Shown: piece after piece, positions 43,081 to 52,027 of the stretch | Layout of the letters: every line of letters begins with the position of its first letter | Numbering within the stretch: position 1 is the stretch's first letter | DNA from: Pseudomonadota bacterium | GTDB taxonomy: Bacteria; Pseudomonadota; Alphaproteobacteria; Dongiales; Dongiaceae | Assembly: GCA_016183985.1 (NCBI GenBank) | Contig: JACPDN010000004.1 | Location: forward strand, 248,001-312,000 | Reading direction: 5' to 3' | Length of the DNA: 64,000 nt | The notes under the pieces: generated by a model | Databases searched by the model: none | What the model was told of the DNA's origin: nothing | The model's input: only the letters and a program-made list of their open reading frames with translations | Program-made: the position numbers and the translations under genes

Positions 43081-44172
43081 ATGGCGTTTCTTGAACTGAA
43101 GGAAGTCCGTAAATCCTTCGCCCAGAATGTGGTCGTGCAGAATTTCGACCTGGCGGTCGAGCGCGGCGAGTTCGTCTCGTTCCTTGGGCCATCGGGCTGC
43201 GGCAAGACCACGACGCTGCGCATGGTTGCCGGCTTCGAACTGCCGAGCTCCGGCTCGATCAAGATCGAAGGCAAGGACATCACGCATCTGAGGCCCAACC
43301 AGCGCAATGTCGGGATGGTGTTCCAGTCCTACGCGCTATTCCCCAACATGACGGTCGCCGAGAACGTCGCCTTCGGCCTCAAGGTCGCGAAATGGCAGGC
43401 GTCTGAAGTCGGCCCGCGGGTCGAGGAGATGCTGAATATCATCAAGCTGCCGCATCTTGCCACCCGCTATCCCTATCAGCTTTCCGGCGGCCAGCAGCAG
43501 CGTGTCGCCCTTGCGCGAGCGCTGGCGGTGAAGCCGCAAGTGCTGCTGCTCGACGAACCGTTGTCGGCACTCGATGCCAAGATCCGCATCTCGCTGCGCG
43601 AGGAAATCCGCTCGCTGCAACGAAAGCTCGGCATCACCACCATCTATGTGACGCATGACCAGGAAGAAGCGCTCTCCATGTCGGACCGTGTTGTGGTCAT
43701 GAATGAAGGCCGCGTCGATCAGGTCGGCGTGCCGTTCGAAATCTACAACCAGCCCAAGACCCGCTTTGTCGCCAATTTCGTTGGTACCTTGAGCGTGCTC
43801 AACGGCAGGGCGGTCGATGGCAGCAGGGTTGAAATCGCCGGCCAGACTGTGGCCATCGGCCGTGGCCTCGGCAACGCTGCCGCTGGTGCGGAATGTGCGA
43901 TCGCGCTGCGCCCGGAAGTGGCAACGCTCGAAGGTTTCGGCGGTCAGGGTGCCACGATGAACAGCGCCGACCGCGCTGAGCGCAACCGCCTCACGGGTGC
44001 CATTGATGATGTGGCCTTCCTCGGCTCCGTCATCCGCATCAAGGTGCGCATCGGCAACGATCTCCTGTCGCTCGATACCTTCAACAACCCAGGCGTGACG
44101 CCACCGGAACGCGGCACCCCCGCGACGGTGAGCTTCTCGCCGGCCGATGTGCTGGTGTTGGAAGGGAAGTAA
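43081..44172 (+). CDS. ABC transporter ATP-binding protein (PotA/FbpC-type)
   Basis: This 363-residue ATPase has Walker A GPSGCGKTTT, the Q-loop GMVFQSYALFPNMTV, signature LSGGQQQRVALARAL, Walker B VLLLDEPLSALD and switch His in YVTHDQEEAL. A C-terminal TOBE domain (about 285-360) follows. AGAGGTAAAG precedes the ATG. It energises uptake through the two preceding permeases with either binding protein copy. Confidence 0.93.
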   Translation: MAFLELKEVRKSFAQNVVVQNFDLAVERGEFVSFLGPSGCGKTTTLRMVAGFELPSSGSIKIEGKDITHLRPNQRNVGMVFQSYALFPNMTVAENVAFGLKVAKWQASEVGPRVEEMLNIIKLPHLATRYPYQLSGGQQQRVALARALAVKPQVLLLDEPLSALDAKIRISLREEIRSLQRKLGITTIYVTHDQEEALSMSDRVVVMNEGRVDQVGVPFEIYNQPKTRFVANFVGTLSVLNGRAVDGSRVEIAGQTVAIGRGLGNAAAGAECAIALRPEVATLEGFGGQGATMNSADRAERNRLTGAIDDVAFLGSVIRIKVRIGNDLLSLDTFNNPGVTPPERGTPATVSFSPADVLVLEGK

Positions 44173-44182
44173 GAGCCGACAT

Positions 44183-44213
44183 CGTCATCCCTGGACCAAG
44201 CTCGGGGATGACG
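44183..44213. repeat. Short palindromic intergenic repeat (single-hairpin copy)
   Basis: CGTCATCCC / GGGATGACG flank a 13-base loop between the ABC ATPase and the acyl-CoA dehydrogenase, which converge. The ends match the arms at 17926-18004. It may also serve as a transcript 3' structure. Confidence 0.65.
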
Positions 44214-44236
44214 ACTGCAGGTGGACGGGGAGGCGC

Positions 44237-46027
44237 TCACAAACTCTCCGGGTCGATTCGCAGCAAGCTCTCGGCGCCGCCATGGATCTGGGCGAGATGC
44301 CCGGCGCTCTCAGCCAGGATATTGTCCGCATAGAAGCGCGCCATGGCGATCCGGCCGTTGAGGAAGCCCGTGTCGCCATCGCCCGCAGTGAGGCGCCTCG
44401 CCGCAGCAAAGGCTTCTTTCGCCAACAGCCAGCCGGCGATGATCGTGCCGCAGAGATTGAGATAAGGCTGCGCCACCGCAAGGCCCAGATTGGGGTCTTT
44501 CTTGCCCGCCATCAGAATGTAATCGGTGCCTGAGCCCAAGCGCTGGATGGCCGGCATCAAACGATCGTGCAGGGCCGGCAAGTCTTCGCCCTGAACACCG
44601 AACTGAGCCAGATCGACGGTCATGCGGTCGATCAGCGCGTGCATCGCGCGGCCGTCGTCGCGCTGGATCTTGCGCCCGACTAGATCGATGGCCTGGATGC
44701 CGTTGGTGCCTTCATAGATCGCGAAGATGCGCGCATCGCGGTAATGCTGCGCCGCCCCCGTCTCCTCGATAAAGCCGGCACCACCATGGACCTGGACGCC
44801 CAACGACGAGGTGCGGATGCCCTGATCGGTGCTCCAGGCCTTGACGATCGGGATCATGAGGTCGACCAGCGCCTGGTTCTGCACGGCAATCTGCTTGTCG
44901 GGATGGTTCTTGGCGCGGTCGAGGGCACCTGCCGTAAAGAGCGCCATCGCCCGCGCGCCTTGCGTCAGCGCCCGCATGGTGGCGAGGTTCCGCCTGACAT
45001 CGGCATGATGCAGGATGGGTAGATTGCTCCCCGTGGGCGCGCCGACCACAACCGATTGCACGCGCGCCCGGGCATAAGCAGCTGCATGCTGTGTGGCGCG
45101 CTCGGCAACGCCGATGCCCTGCACGCCGACGGTGAGGCGCGCGTTGTTCATCATGGTGAACATATGCGGCAAGCCCTGCAGCGCCTCGCCCACAAGTTCC
45201 GCCTGCGCACCACCCTTTTCGCCATAGGCCATGACGCAAGTGGGCGAACCATGGAGGCCCAGTTTGTGCTCGATGGAGACGCATTGAACATCGTTGCGGG
45301 CCCCCAGACTGCCGTCATCGTTGACCAGGAATTTCGGCGCCACGAACAGCGACAGGCCTCTGTGCCCCGCCGGTCCGCCGGGATGGCGCGCCAGCACCAT
45401 ATGGACGATGTTCGGTACAAAATCGTGCTCGCCATGGGTGATGAAAATTTTCTGGCCCTTGAGCAAATAGCCACCTTTGCCGTCTTCTTCCGCCCGTGTG
45501 CGGATCGCGCCGAGATCGGTGCCGGCCTGCGGCTCGGTCAGGTTCATGGTGCCGGTCCATTCACCGCTCACCAGCTTGGGCAGATACTTCGTCTTCTGCG
45601 CATCGGTGCCGTGGTGATAGAGCGCCTCGACCGCAGCTTGCGTGAGCATCGGGCAGGCGGCGAAGGCGACGCTGCCGCCATTCCAGATCTCCTGCAAGGC
45701 GGTGACGATCGCCAAAGGCATGCCTTGCCCGCCATAGGCCGGATCGAAGCCAACGGCATTCCAGCCATCGGCCACGAAACGCTGATAGGCGTCGCGATAA
45801 CCTTCCGGTGTCGTGACTTTGCCGTCTTTGAAGACGCAGCCCTTGTCGCCGTTTTTATTGATCGGCGCCAAAATCTCACCGGCAAAGACGCCGGCCGCTT
45901 CGAAGATGGCAGCAACCGTTTCGGGCGAGGCCTCCTCGTAACCCGGCAGAGTGGCGATCTCAGGGAGACCCGCGATCTCTTCCAGGGTGAACAGGATTTC
46001 CTTCAGCGGCGCTTCATAGGCACTCAT
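44237..46027 (-). CDS. Acyl-CoA dehydrogenase with C-terminal extension (DmdC-like group)
   Basis: This 596-residue flavoenzyme is longer than classic acyl-CoA dehydrogenases (about 380) because of an acyl-CoA dehydrogenase C-terminal domain. Motifs include MNLTEPQAGTDLGAIRTRA, KIFITHGEHD, MMNNARLTVGVQGIGVAERA and the catalytic Glu in IYEGTNGIQAIDLVGRKI. The group includes 3-methylmercaptopropionyl-CoA dehydrogenase (DmdC) and broad-range enzymes. No dmd partner genes are here, so the substrate stays open. It lies 48 bases after the FAD-dehydrogenase gene, probably in the same operon. Confidence 0.9.
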   Translation of the reverse strand: MSAYEAPLKEILFTLEEIAGLPEIATLPGYEEASPETVAAIFEAAGVFAGEILAPINKNGDKGCVFKDGKVTTPEGYRDAYQRFVADGWNAVGFDPAYGGQGMPLAIVTALQEIWNGGSVAFAACPMLTQAAVEALYHHGTDAQKTKYLPKLVSGEWTGTMNLTEPQAGTDLGAIRTRAEEDGKGGYLLKGQKIFITHGEHDFVPNIVHMVLARHPGGPAGHRGLSLFVAPKFLVNDDGSLGARNDVQCVSIEHKLGLHGSPTCVMAYGEKGGAQAELVGEALQGLPHMFTMMNNARLTVGVQGIGVAERATQHAAAYARARVQSVVVGAPTGSNLPILHHADVRRNLATMRALTQGARAMALFTAGALDRAKNHPDKQIAVQNQALVDLMIPIVKAWSTDQGIRTSSLGVQVHGGAGFIEETGAAQHYRDARIFAIYEGTNGIQAIDLVGRKIQRDDGRAMHALIDRMTVDLAQFGVQGEDLPALHDRLMPAIQRLGSGTDYILMAGKKDPNLGLAVAQPYLNLCGTIIAGWLLAKEAFAAARRLTAGDGDTGFLNGRIAMARFYADNILAESAGHLAQIHGGAESLLRIDPESL

Positions 46028-46075
46028 GGACGTCCCCCGACCGGCTTTCGGTTCATCACCCTAGCTTGGCGATGA

Positions 46076-47485
46076 TTAAAGAACCTTTCCAGGATTAAAA
46101 CGCCCCTCGGGGTCGAGCGCCGCCTTTACAGCGCGCATGGCGGCCAGGGCGACGGGGCTTTTGAGGCGGGTCAACTCGTCGCGGCGCAGCTGACCGATAC
46201 CGTGCTCGGCACTGATCGAGCCTTTATGCGCCGCAACATAATCATGGACCAGGCGGTTGATGGCGGGGGCCAGCCCCAGGAAGGCGGCCGGATCGGCGCC
46301 TTCGGGCTGCAGCAAGTTGAAATGCAGATTGCCGTCGCCGACATGGCCGAAGCAGAGCAGGCGGGCCGCGGGGTATTCCCGAGCAAGGACCGCCGCAGCT
46401 CCTGCCACAAAGGATGGAATGCTGGCGACCGGCACAGCGATATCATGCTTGATGCTGGCACCTTCCCTGGGCTGTGAATTGACAATGCCCTCGCGCAATC
46501 CCCAGAGCGCCTGGCGCTGCGCTTCCGATTCCGCCATCAACCCGTCGACGATCTCGCCGGCTTCCAATGCCTCACCAAGCGCGCGCTCGAGGGCCAGGGC
46601 GATATCGAAATCGGTAGAAGGCGTTGCCGCCTCGATGAGCAGCACCCAATCCGGCGCATTTTCGAGGGGTTGGTGCAGGCCGAAATTCTTACTGGCCAAT
46701 TCCAGGCCGAAGCGCGGCAGCAATTCGAAGCTGACCAGCTGATCCGCCGTGGCGGCGCGCAGCCGCGCCAGAACGGGAATGGCGGCGTCGAGTGAGGTCA
46801 GGCCGGCAAAGGCAGTGGCGCGCGTCTTGAAGGCCGGAAAGAGTTTCAGGGATGCAGCCGTGATGAGGCCCAATGTCCCTTCCGACCCGATGAAGAGCTG
46901 CTTCAAATCGTAGCCGGTATTGTCCTTATGCAACGTCGTGAGGGCGTCGAGCACAGATCCGTCCGGCAGCACCGCCTCGATTCCCAATGTGAGCGCGCGG
47001 GCATTGCCGTATTTCAACACATTGATGCCGCCGGCATTGGTGGCGAGATTACCGCCTATCTGGCATGAGCCTTCTGCGGTGAGGCTCAGGGGAAAGAAAC
47101 GATCCGCCGCCGCCGCTGCTTCCTGGATCTGCTGCAGGATGCAGCCGGCTTCGACGATGATCGTATCGTTGGCGGTATCGAGCGCGAGAATACGGTTCAT
47201 CCGCCGCATGTTGACGATGACAGCTTGTCCACTTTCATCCGGTGTCGCGGCGCCCGACAGGCCGGTGTTGCCGCCTTGAGGTACGACCGGGATGCCGTGC
47301 TGCGCCGTCAATTTGATGAGCGCTGCCGCCTCATCCGTATTGGCGGGGAGGGCTAGCCCGCAAGCCTTGCCGTGATAGAGCTTGCGCCAATCGGTGAGAT
47401 GCGGGGCGAGAGCGTCTGCCGCGGTGATGAAGCCCTTGGGCCCCAGCAATGCCAGGGCGGCCTGTTGGAAGGCCGCGATATCCAT
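46076..47485 (-). CDS. FAD-linked 2-hydroxyacid dehydrogenase (GlcD / D-2-hydroxyglutarate dehydrogenase family)
   Basis: This 469-residue protein has a PCMH-type FAD-binding domain (VVPQGGNTGLSGAATP, GGNLATNAGGINVLKYGNARAL, LFIGSEGTLGLITAASLKL) and a C-terminal FAD-oxidase domain with metal/active-site histidines in FGHVGDGNLHFN and AEHGIGQLRRDEL. Substrate candidates are D-2-hydroxyglutarate or D-lactate. Its ATG is directly adjacent to the Anbu stop codon, so it is probably co-transcribed with the Anbu gene. Confidence 0.9.
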   Translation of the reverse strand: MDIAAFQQAALALLGPKGFITAADALAPHLTDWRKLYHGKACGLALPANTDEAAALIKLTAQHGIPVVPQGGNTGLSGAATPDESGQAVIVNMRRMNRILALDTANDTIIVEAGCILQQIQEAAAAADRFFPLSLTAEGSCQIGGNLATNAGGINVLKYGNARALTLGIEAVLPDGSVLDALTTLHKDNTGYDLKQLFIGSEGTLGLITAASLKLFPAFKTRATAFAGLTSLDAAIPVLARLRAATADQLVSFELLPRFGLELASKNFGLHQPLENAPDWVLLIEAATPSTDFDIALALERALGEALEAGEIVDGLMAESEAQRQALWGLREGIVNSQPREGASIKHDIAVPVASIPSFVAGAAAVLAREYPAARLLCFGHVGDGNLHFNLLQPEGADPAAFLGLAPAINRLVHDYVAAHKGSISAEHGIGQLRRDELTRLKSPVALAAMRAVKAALDPEGRFNPGKVL

Positions 47486-48307
47486 CTATTTCTTTTTCGG
47501 TCGGCGCTTGGCCTCGGTGGCCTTGGCGAGCTTGCTAACACTGGCCCCGGCATTCGCCGCGCCGGTGACACCTTTGTAGGGAGGCTGCGCAATCGCCTGG
47601 TGGCTGGCGCGTAGCGCCTCGGACCATTTGCGGCTCAACTCCTCGAAATAATGGTCGCCCTGATGGATGCGATGCACCAACTCCGGCGCACAGGTCTCGA
47701 CCGGCTGCACCATGATGTCGAGCGGCAGACCGACGGCGAGGTTCGAGCGCATGGTCGAATCCATCGACAGCAATCCCAGCTTCAACCCTTCATACAGGTC
47801 CGTCTCATAGGTGACGGCACGATCCAGGATCGGCTTGCCGTATTTGTGCTCGCCGATCTGCAAATAGGGCGTGTCACCGGTCGCCTCGATGAAATTTCCG
47901 GCGGAATAGAGCATGAAGAGGCGCATGCGCCGGCCCTTGATCTGGCCGCCGAGCAGCAGCGAGACATCGAAGCCCGCTTGATGTTGTTCCAGGCTCGGCC
48001 CGTCGGTGCGATAGACCTCGCGCACGGCCTCGCCCACCAATTGTGCTGCCTTGAACATCGATGGCACGTTCAGCAGCGTTCGCTTTTCGTCGGAATCCGG
48101 GTCGGGCAGCCCTTCGGTCAGCAGGCTGATGACCGATTGGGTGACGGAGAGATTCCCCGAAGAAGCCAGTGCCATGGAGCGCTCGCCCGGAACGCCGAAG
48201 AGGTGCAGCTTGCGAAAGCACGAAATATTGTCGATCCCGGCATTGGTCCGGGTATCGCAGATCATCACCAGGCCGTCGCGCAGCTTCAGTCCAACGCAAT
48301 AAGTCAT
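47486..48307 (-). CDS. Anbu-type proteasome-like peptidase (ancestral beta subunit)
   Basis: This 273-residue Ntn-hydrolase begins MTYCVGLKLRDGLVMICDTRTNAG, which places the catalytic Thr at position 2, as in Anbu rather than HslV. GERSMALASSGNLSVTQSVISLL and LLLGGQIKGRRMRLFMLYSAGNFIEATGDTPYLQIGEHKYGKPILDRA are Anbu-typical. A basic tail ends RRPKKK. A longer frame to 48352 would hide Thr2 and is rejected. It lies downstream of transglutaminase, alpha-E and ATP-grasp genes, the classic neighbourhood. Confidence 0.93.
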   Translation of the reverse strand: MTYCVGLKLRDGLVMICDTRTNAGIDNISCFRKLHLFGVPGERSMALASSGNLSVTQSVISLLTEGLPDPDSDEKRTLLNVPSMFKAAQLVGEAVREVYRTDGPSLEQHQAGFDVSLLLGGQIKGRRMRLFMLYSAGNFIEATGDTPYLQIGEHKYGKPILDRAVTYETDLYEGLKLGLLSMDSTMRSNLAVGLPLDIMVQPVETCAPELVHRIHQGDHYFEELSRKWSEALRASHQAIAQPPYKGVTGAANAGASVSKLAKATEAKRRPKKK

Positions 48308-48398
48308 GGGGTCGATTTCTTCAGTCACTCTATCCAGAATCAATCCCTCCATCGGGGGGCGGTTCCGTTATAGCGCCCGCCCCGATTTCTGCCAATTG

Positions 48399-48426
48399 CC
48401 CCCTCCCCCAACATGTGGGGAGGGGG
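48399..48426. repeat. C/G-block palindrome between transglutaminase and Anbu genes
   Basis: CCCCCTCCCC / GGGGAGGGGG flanks CAACATGT in the 130-base gap. It could fold as a terminator or mRNA 3' end after the transglutaminase gene. Similar C-rich palindromes are dispersed in alphaproteobacterial genomes. Confidence 0.55.
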
Positions 48427-48437
48427 GAGAGGGGGCG

Positions 48438-49328
48438 TCACGCCTGAAATTGCTGGCTCGCCTGCTGTATGGCATCGACCGGCTTCGACCAATGAGTCTG
48501 CTGGGCGAGATCCTGGGGATAGGAATCCGCGACCGTCACCTGGACCTCCATGCGCTCCGCCAACCCGCCGAGCCGTGCACCGCGAATGGGCGACGCGCCG
48601 AGATAGTCGAGGCCGGTGGCGACGCGGATATGTGCCTCCGTTGGGCAGATGCCGTTGGCGGGGTCGAAACCCACCCAGCCCAGCCCATCGACATGGGCCT
48701 CGGCCCAGGCATGACCCGCTTCCTGATGGATATTGTCATCCGAGCGCATCAGATAGCCGCCGACATAGCGCGTCGGGATGCCGAGATGGCGCGCGGCTGC
48801 AATGAAGACGTGGGAAAGATCCTGGCAGACGCCCTGCTTCAGGCGAAAGGCATCGCTAGCGGTCGTCGCCGTATCGGTCTGTTCGGTATCGAAAACGATC
48901 TCGCTATGAATGGCCCCAAGAAGTCCATGCAGGACTTTGAGCTTGTTGCTGCCCGCCTTGCCGGCAATCTCATGCGCGAAATCGGCGATGGCGGCATCGG
49001 CCAGGGTCAGCGGCGTTTCGCGCAAATAGAGATCGGCCGGGAACTTCTCCAGCGCACCGCGCACGATGCCGTTGGTGTCCAGCATCTCGACCTCGCCCTC
49101 GACGGTGATGCAGAGGCTGGTGAGCGGTCCGTCGAGGGAGAGCATATGAAGCACGTTGCCGAAGGAATCCTCGCCCGGCCGCAAGGTGCCTTCCTGGTCG
49201 AGATCGATCTGCCAGCGGCGCACATATTGGCCTTCGTGATTGCGGGGGCTGAGGCGCAGGGCCTGTATCATCGACTGCACCGGATGATCATAGGTATAGC
49301 GCGTGCGGTGGCGGACATGGATCAGCAT
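48438..49328 (-). CDS. Transglutaminase-like cysteine protease family protein
   Basis: This 296-residue protein has a bacterial transglutaminase N-terminal beta domain (MLIHVRHRTRYTYDHPVQSMIQALRLSPRNHEGQ). A papain-like core follows with catalytic Cys in LKQGVCQDLSHVFIAAARHLGIPTRYVGGYL, His in AGHAWAEAHVDGLGW and Asp in VGFDPANG. In Anbu operons it is predicted to cut or form amide bonds in a peptide product. It starts 12 bases after the alpha-E stop. Confidence 0.9.
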   Translation of the reverse strand: MLIHVRHRTRYTYDHPVQSMIQALRLSPRNHEGQYVRRWQIDLDQEGTLRPGEDSFGNVLHMLSLDGPLTSLCITVEGEVEMLDTNGIVRGALEKFPADLYLRETPLTLADAAIADFAHEIAGKAGSNKLKVLHGLLGAIHSEIVFDTEQTDTATTASDAFRLKQGVCQDLSHVFIAAARHLGIPTRYVGGYLMRSDDNIHQEAGHAWAEAHVDGLGWVGFDPANGICPTEAHIRVATGLDYLGASPIRGARLGGLAERMEVQVTVADSYPQDLAQQTHWSKPVDAIQQASQQFQA

Positions 49329-49340
49329 CGATAGGCCCTC

Positions 49341-50282
49341 TCAGCTCAAGTATTGCGTGGCGACGGCGGCCCCCAAACGGTTGTTGTTGGCAATGAAGCC
49401 GGTGACGAATTCATGCAGACCCGATTGGAAGATCTGTTCGATGCGGTTGTTTTCCAACTGCACCAGGATCGAGCGCGCCAGGCGCTGCGATTCCCCGTGC
49501 CGGCCATAAGCGCTGGAGAGCCGCTCCAGGTTGGCAGCGATCGCGCCGTAGCAGGAAGCGAGCGAGCGCGGCATTTGCTGATTGAGAATGAGAAGGTCGG
49601 CTATCAGCCAGGGCTGCAGCCCCTGCCGATAGACCCAGTGATAGGAGGTGAGGGCAGAAACGGCGCGCAGGATCGCCGCCCATTGCGAATAGTCGATGCC
49701 ACCGCCCACCGCCGCATGTTCCGGCAGCAGCACGTGGTATTTCACATCGAGGATACGCGCGGTGTTATCCGCCCGTTCGATGAAGATGCCGAGGCGCGCG
49801 AACCAATAGGCGTCGTTCCGCAGCATCGTCCGGTAGCCGGAACCGTCGAAGCGCAGCGAGATCTCCTTCACCCAGTCGAGGAAATCCATGAGACTGTCAG
49901 GATCGGTGGCCTTCGCCGCCATCTGCGGTAGTTCCAGCCAGGCGCCATTGATGGTCTGCCACATCTCGCTGGTGATGGCGGTGCGTACCGCGCGCGCATT
50001 GTTGCGGGCCACTTCCAGGCAGCTCTTGATCGAGGAGGGGTTGTCCTCGGAGAAAGCCAGGAAATGGATGACGTTCGCCGCCTCCGGTGTTTCGTAGAAT
50101 TTGCGGAAGAGGTCGGTGCAGCCGGCGGTCGCCACCGCACTTTCCCATTCATTGGTGCCGCTGCCATAGGCCTTGGGCAAGGCCGAGAGGCGGGCGGCCG
50201 CTTCGAGCACGCGGGCGAGATAATCGGCGCGTTCCACGTAACGCGACAGCCAGAAGAGGGAATCGGCGGTACGGCTCAGCAT
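49341..50282 (-). CDS. Alpha-E domain protein (DUF403)
   Basis: This 313-residue, all-helical protein starts MLSRTADSLFWLSRYVERADYLARVLE and has RNDAYWFARLGIFIERADNTARILDVKYH, the paired ER-motif helices that define the alpha-E superfamily. No reaction is established. It is almost always encoded next to a circularly permuted ATP-grasp, as here (1 base between genes), and is presumed to work with it. Confidence 0.92.
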   Translation of the reverse strand: MLSRTADSLFWLSRYVERADYLARVLEAAARLSALPKAYGSGTNEWESAVATAGCTDLFRKFYETPEAANVIHFLAFSEDNPSSIKSCLEVARNNARAVRTAITSEMWQTINGAWLELPQMAAKATDPDSLMDFLDWVKEISLRFDGSGYRTMLRNDAYWFARLGIFIERADNTARILDVKYHVLLPEHAAVGGGIDYSQWAAILRAVSALTSYHWVYRQGLQPWLIADLLILNQQMPRSLASCYGAIAANLERLSSAYGRHGESQRLARSILVQLENNRIEQIFQSGLHEFVTGFIANNNRLGAAVATQYLS

Positions 50283-50283
50283 G

Positions 50284-51696
50284 TCAGCTCTCCACCACCC
50301 AGGTGTCTTTCGTCCCGCCGCCCTGGCTCGAATTCACCACCAGCGATCCCGCGCGCAAGGCGACACGGGTGAGGCCGCCGGGAACGATGCGGATGCCATC
50401 GGCACCGGTGAGGATGAAGGGGCGCAGATCGACATGGCGAGGAGCGATGCCCATATCGACGAAGGCTGGGCAGGTCGAGAGCGACAGTGTCGGCTGTGCG
50501 ATGTAATTGGTCGGATCGGCCTTCAGCTTGTCCCGGAAGAGGGCGATATCGGCGCCCGTTGCGTGCGGCCCCACCAGCATGCCATAGCCGCCTGAGCCGT
50601 GGACTTCCTTCACCACCAGTTCGGAGAGATGATCGAGGACATAGGCAAGGTCATTGGGATCTCGGCAGCGCCAGGTCGGCACATTTTTCAGGAGCGGCTC
50701 TTCACCCAGATAAAAGCGCACCATGTCGGGGACATAGGAATAGACGACCTTGTCATCGACGGCGCCGGTGCCGACGGCATTGGCGAGCGTCACATTGCCG
50801 GCGGTATAGGCGGCAAAGAGCCCGGGGACACCCAGCATGGAATGAGGATCGAAGACCAGGGGATCGATGAAGGCATCGTCGAGCCGACGATAGATGATGT
50901 CGACCCGTTTCGGCCCCTCGGTCGTGCGCATGAAGACGACGCTGTCGCGCACGAAGAGGTCGGAGCCCTCGACCAGTTCGATCCCCATCTTGTCGGCGAG
51001 GAACGAGTGCTCGTAATAGGCCGAGTTGAACTGGCCGGGGGTGAGCAGAACCGCCGTCACGTCCTTGGTGGCGTTGCGTGGCGCTGCGGATTGCAGCGTC
51101 GCCAGCAATTCGTTGGGATAATTCTCGACCGGCGCCACGCGATGGGCGCCGTAAAGCTCCGGCATAAGGCGGATCGAGATTTCGCGCCCGCCCAGCATGT
51201 AGGAGACGCCGGAGGGTGTGCGGGCATTGTCTTCCAGCACATAAAAATCGTCGCCGTCGACGCGCACGATGTCGATACCGGCGATATGGATATAGATGCC
51301 GTGCGGCACGGCGAGCCCGGCCATTTCGGGCCGATAGGCGGGATTGCGCCACACCAGATCAGGGGGGACGATGCCGGCCTTCAAGATCTCTCGCGGGCCG
51401 TAGATGTCGGCGAGATAGGCATTGAGTGCCTTGATGCGCTGCTCGAGCCCCGCTTTGAGCTTGGCCCATTCCTGGGCGGCGAGGATTCGCGGGATGATGT
51501 CATAGGGGATGATGCGCTCTTCGCCTTGCGCGTCGCCATAGACGGCAAAGGTGATGCCGCCACGCCGGTAGAAGAGTTCCGCCTCGGCCCGCCGCCGTTC
51601 CAACTGGGCGGAGGTGACGCCTTCCAGCCATTTCGCCACCTCGAGATAGGGCGCGCGGACCGAGCCGTCTTCCAGCCGCATCTCGTCAAAAGGCAT
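50284..51696 (-). CDS. Circularly permuted ATP-grasp protein (DUF404/DUF407 type)
   Basis: This 470-residue protein is a predicted peptide ligase. Family landmarks: FYRRGGITFAVYGD, ERIIPYDIIPRIL, LNAYLADIYG, VLEDNARTPSGVSYML, LTPGQFNSAYYEHSFLADKMGIELVEGSDLFV, YRRLDDAFIDPLVF and VVKEVHGSGGYGMLVGPHA. The ATG at 51696 has CAGGGAG upstream, so a longer frame is rejected. It is the first gene of the transglutaminase/alpha-E set on the minus strand and the likely source of a gamma- or alpha-peptide product. Confidence 0.92.
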   Translation of the reverse strand: MPFDEMRLEDGSVRAPYLEVAKWLEGVTSAQLERRRAEAELFYRRGGITFAVYGDAQGEERIIPYDIIPRILAAQEWAKLKAGLEQRIKALNAYLADIYGPREILKAGIVPPDLVWRNPAYRPEMAGLAVPHGIYIHIAGIDIVRVDGDDFYVLEDNARTPSGVSYMLGGREISIRLMPELYGAHRVAPVENYPNELLATLQSAAPRNATKDVTAVLLTPGQFNSAYYEHSFLADKMGIELVEGSDLFVRDSVVFMRTTEGPKRVDIIYRRLDDAFIDPLVFDPHSMLGVPGLFAAYTAGNVTLANAVGTGAVDDKVVYSYVPDMVRFYLGEEPLLKNVPTWRCRDPNDLAYVLDHLSELVVKEVHGSGGYGMLVGPHATGADIALFRDKLKADPTNYIAQPTLSLSTCPAFVDMGIAPRHVDLRPFILTGADGIRIVPGGLTRVALRAGSLVVNSSQGGGTKDTWVVES

Positions 51697-51902
51697 GGGT
51701 GCTCCCTGGGGCAATCCTGTTTTCGCCCGGACGTTCGTCTGCCGGGACTTTGAAAGCGAAACAGCAAGGGCTGTGCCACGTTCCAGTCCTTGGATTCCTT
51801 GCAGAAAGGGCCGGACGATACCAGCATTTGCCTGGATTTTAGGCAATGCCGCCCTTTGTGGCGGCGGTTGGGGGGTGGTGGGATAACGTGGTGTTCTCGA
51901 AA

Positions 51903-51918
51903 TGTTTCACGTGAAACA
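51903..51918. other. parS site (ParB-binding palindrome)
   Basis: TGTTTCACGTGAAACA is a perfect 16-base palindrome (18 with flanking A/T) identical to the chromosomal parS consensus bound by ParB/Spo0J. It is in the 331-base intergenic stretch 51697-52027, which holds no protein gene. Chromosomal parS sites cluster near the replication origin, so this window may be origin-proximal. Confidence 0.9.
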
Positions 51919-51967
51919 TCTAAGACGATGTTTTTTACGTGAGCCGGTTGGCCTTCCATAAGGCCAC

Positions 51968-52010
51968 TAGCTCAGAAGATCTGTTATGTTATAACAAACC
52001 TTCTGAGCTA
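51968..52010. promoter_or_regulatory. Zur-type operator nested in an 11-base inverted repeat
   Basis: TGTTATGTTATAACA (51982-51996) matches the alphaproteobacterial zinc-uptake-regulator box, and the zinc ABC genes follow. It is enclosed by a perfect inverted repeat TAGCTCAGAAG (51968-51978) / CTTCTGAGCTA (52000-52010). The operator probably represses the znu transcript under zinc sufficiency. The outer repeat could be a second binding half-site pair or an mRNA hairpin. Confidence 0.75.
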
Positions 52011-52027
52011 AGATTTCGAGAGTGACG

